DNA of 6,255 nt from an uncultured Moheibacter sp. (lineage in GTDB: Bacteria; Bacteroidota; Bacteroidia; Flavobacteriales; Weeksellaceae): positions 1 to 6,255 of the forward strand of contig CALLXZ010000317.1 of NCBI GenBank assembly GCA_937875605.1, given 5' to 3'. Below are positions 6,225 to 6,255 of the stretch, piece by piece. The first letter of the stretch is position 1; every line of letters begins with the position of its first letter. The notes beneath the pieces are model-generated. The model did no database searches, was not told the origin of the DNA, and saw only the letters and a list, made by a program, of their open reading frames with translations. A program made the translations under genes and the position numbers.

Positions 6225-6255
6225 TTTGGGAGAGTTATATTGTGGAAAGCGGTTT

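Overview
The window looks like a piece of a Bacteroidota chromosome, most likely from the order Flavobacteriales. The sequence is AT-rich with A/T-only spacers. Start codons are preceded by A-rich stretches, not a Shine-Dalgarno GGAGG. The proteins have the flavobacterial look: a TatC with a long first periplasmic loop, a DUF151 nuclease carrying a C-terminal UVR motif, and a small CD225/dispanin protein. All eight recognisable genes lie on the + strand and are closely packed. I see no tRNA, rRNA, CRISPR array, insertion sequence, phage gene or resistance gene.

Layout. (1) 1-1402: the C-terminal part of an arabinose-5-phosphate isomerase (KdsD/KpsF family), cut by the left window edge, overlaps by one base (TAATG) with tatC. 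This links LPS-sugar (Kdo) synthesis and Tat protein export in one transcript. (2) 1403-1555: a 153-bp AT-rich spacer with a possible Bacteroidota-type promoter and a small palindrome. (3) 1556-3285: etfB and etfA, 23 bp apart, encode the two subunits of electron transfer flavoprotein. (4) 3286-3480: a 195-bp spacer holding two consecutive hairpins, the second a clear intrinsic terminator. (5) 3481-5440: a DUF151/UVR bifunctional nuclease-like protein, followed after 19 bp by a NupG-type nucleoside/H+ symporter. (6) 5500-6224: a small CD225/dispanin membrane protein and a DUF2752 membrane protein, separated by only 2 bp. The last 31 bp show no feature.

Most of the window is housekeeping: envelope biogenesis, protein export, beta-oxidation-type electron transfer and nucleoside uptake. 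The least understood part is the CD225-DUF2752 pair at the right end. The CD225 protein keeps the double cysteine and the GxxxG motif known from animal IFITM antiviral proteins. Its partner has a three-cysteine, zinc-knuckle-like motif between membrane helices. The close spacing suggests the two act together at the membrane, but their function cannot be read from this sequence. I found no convincing new multi-gene defence or mobile system.
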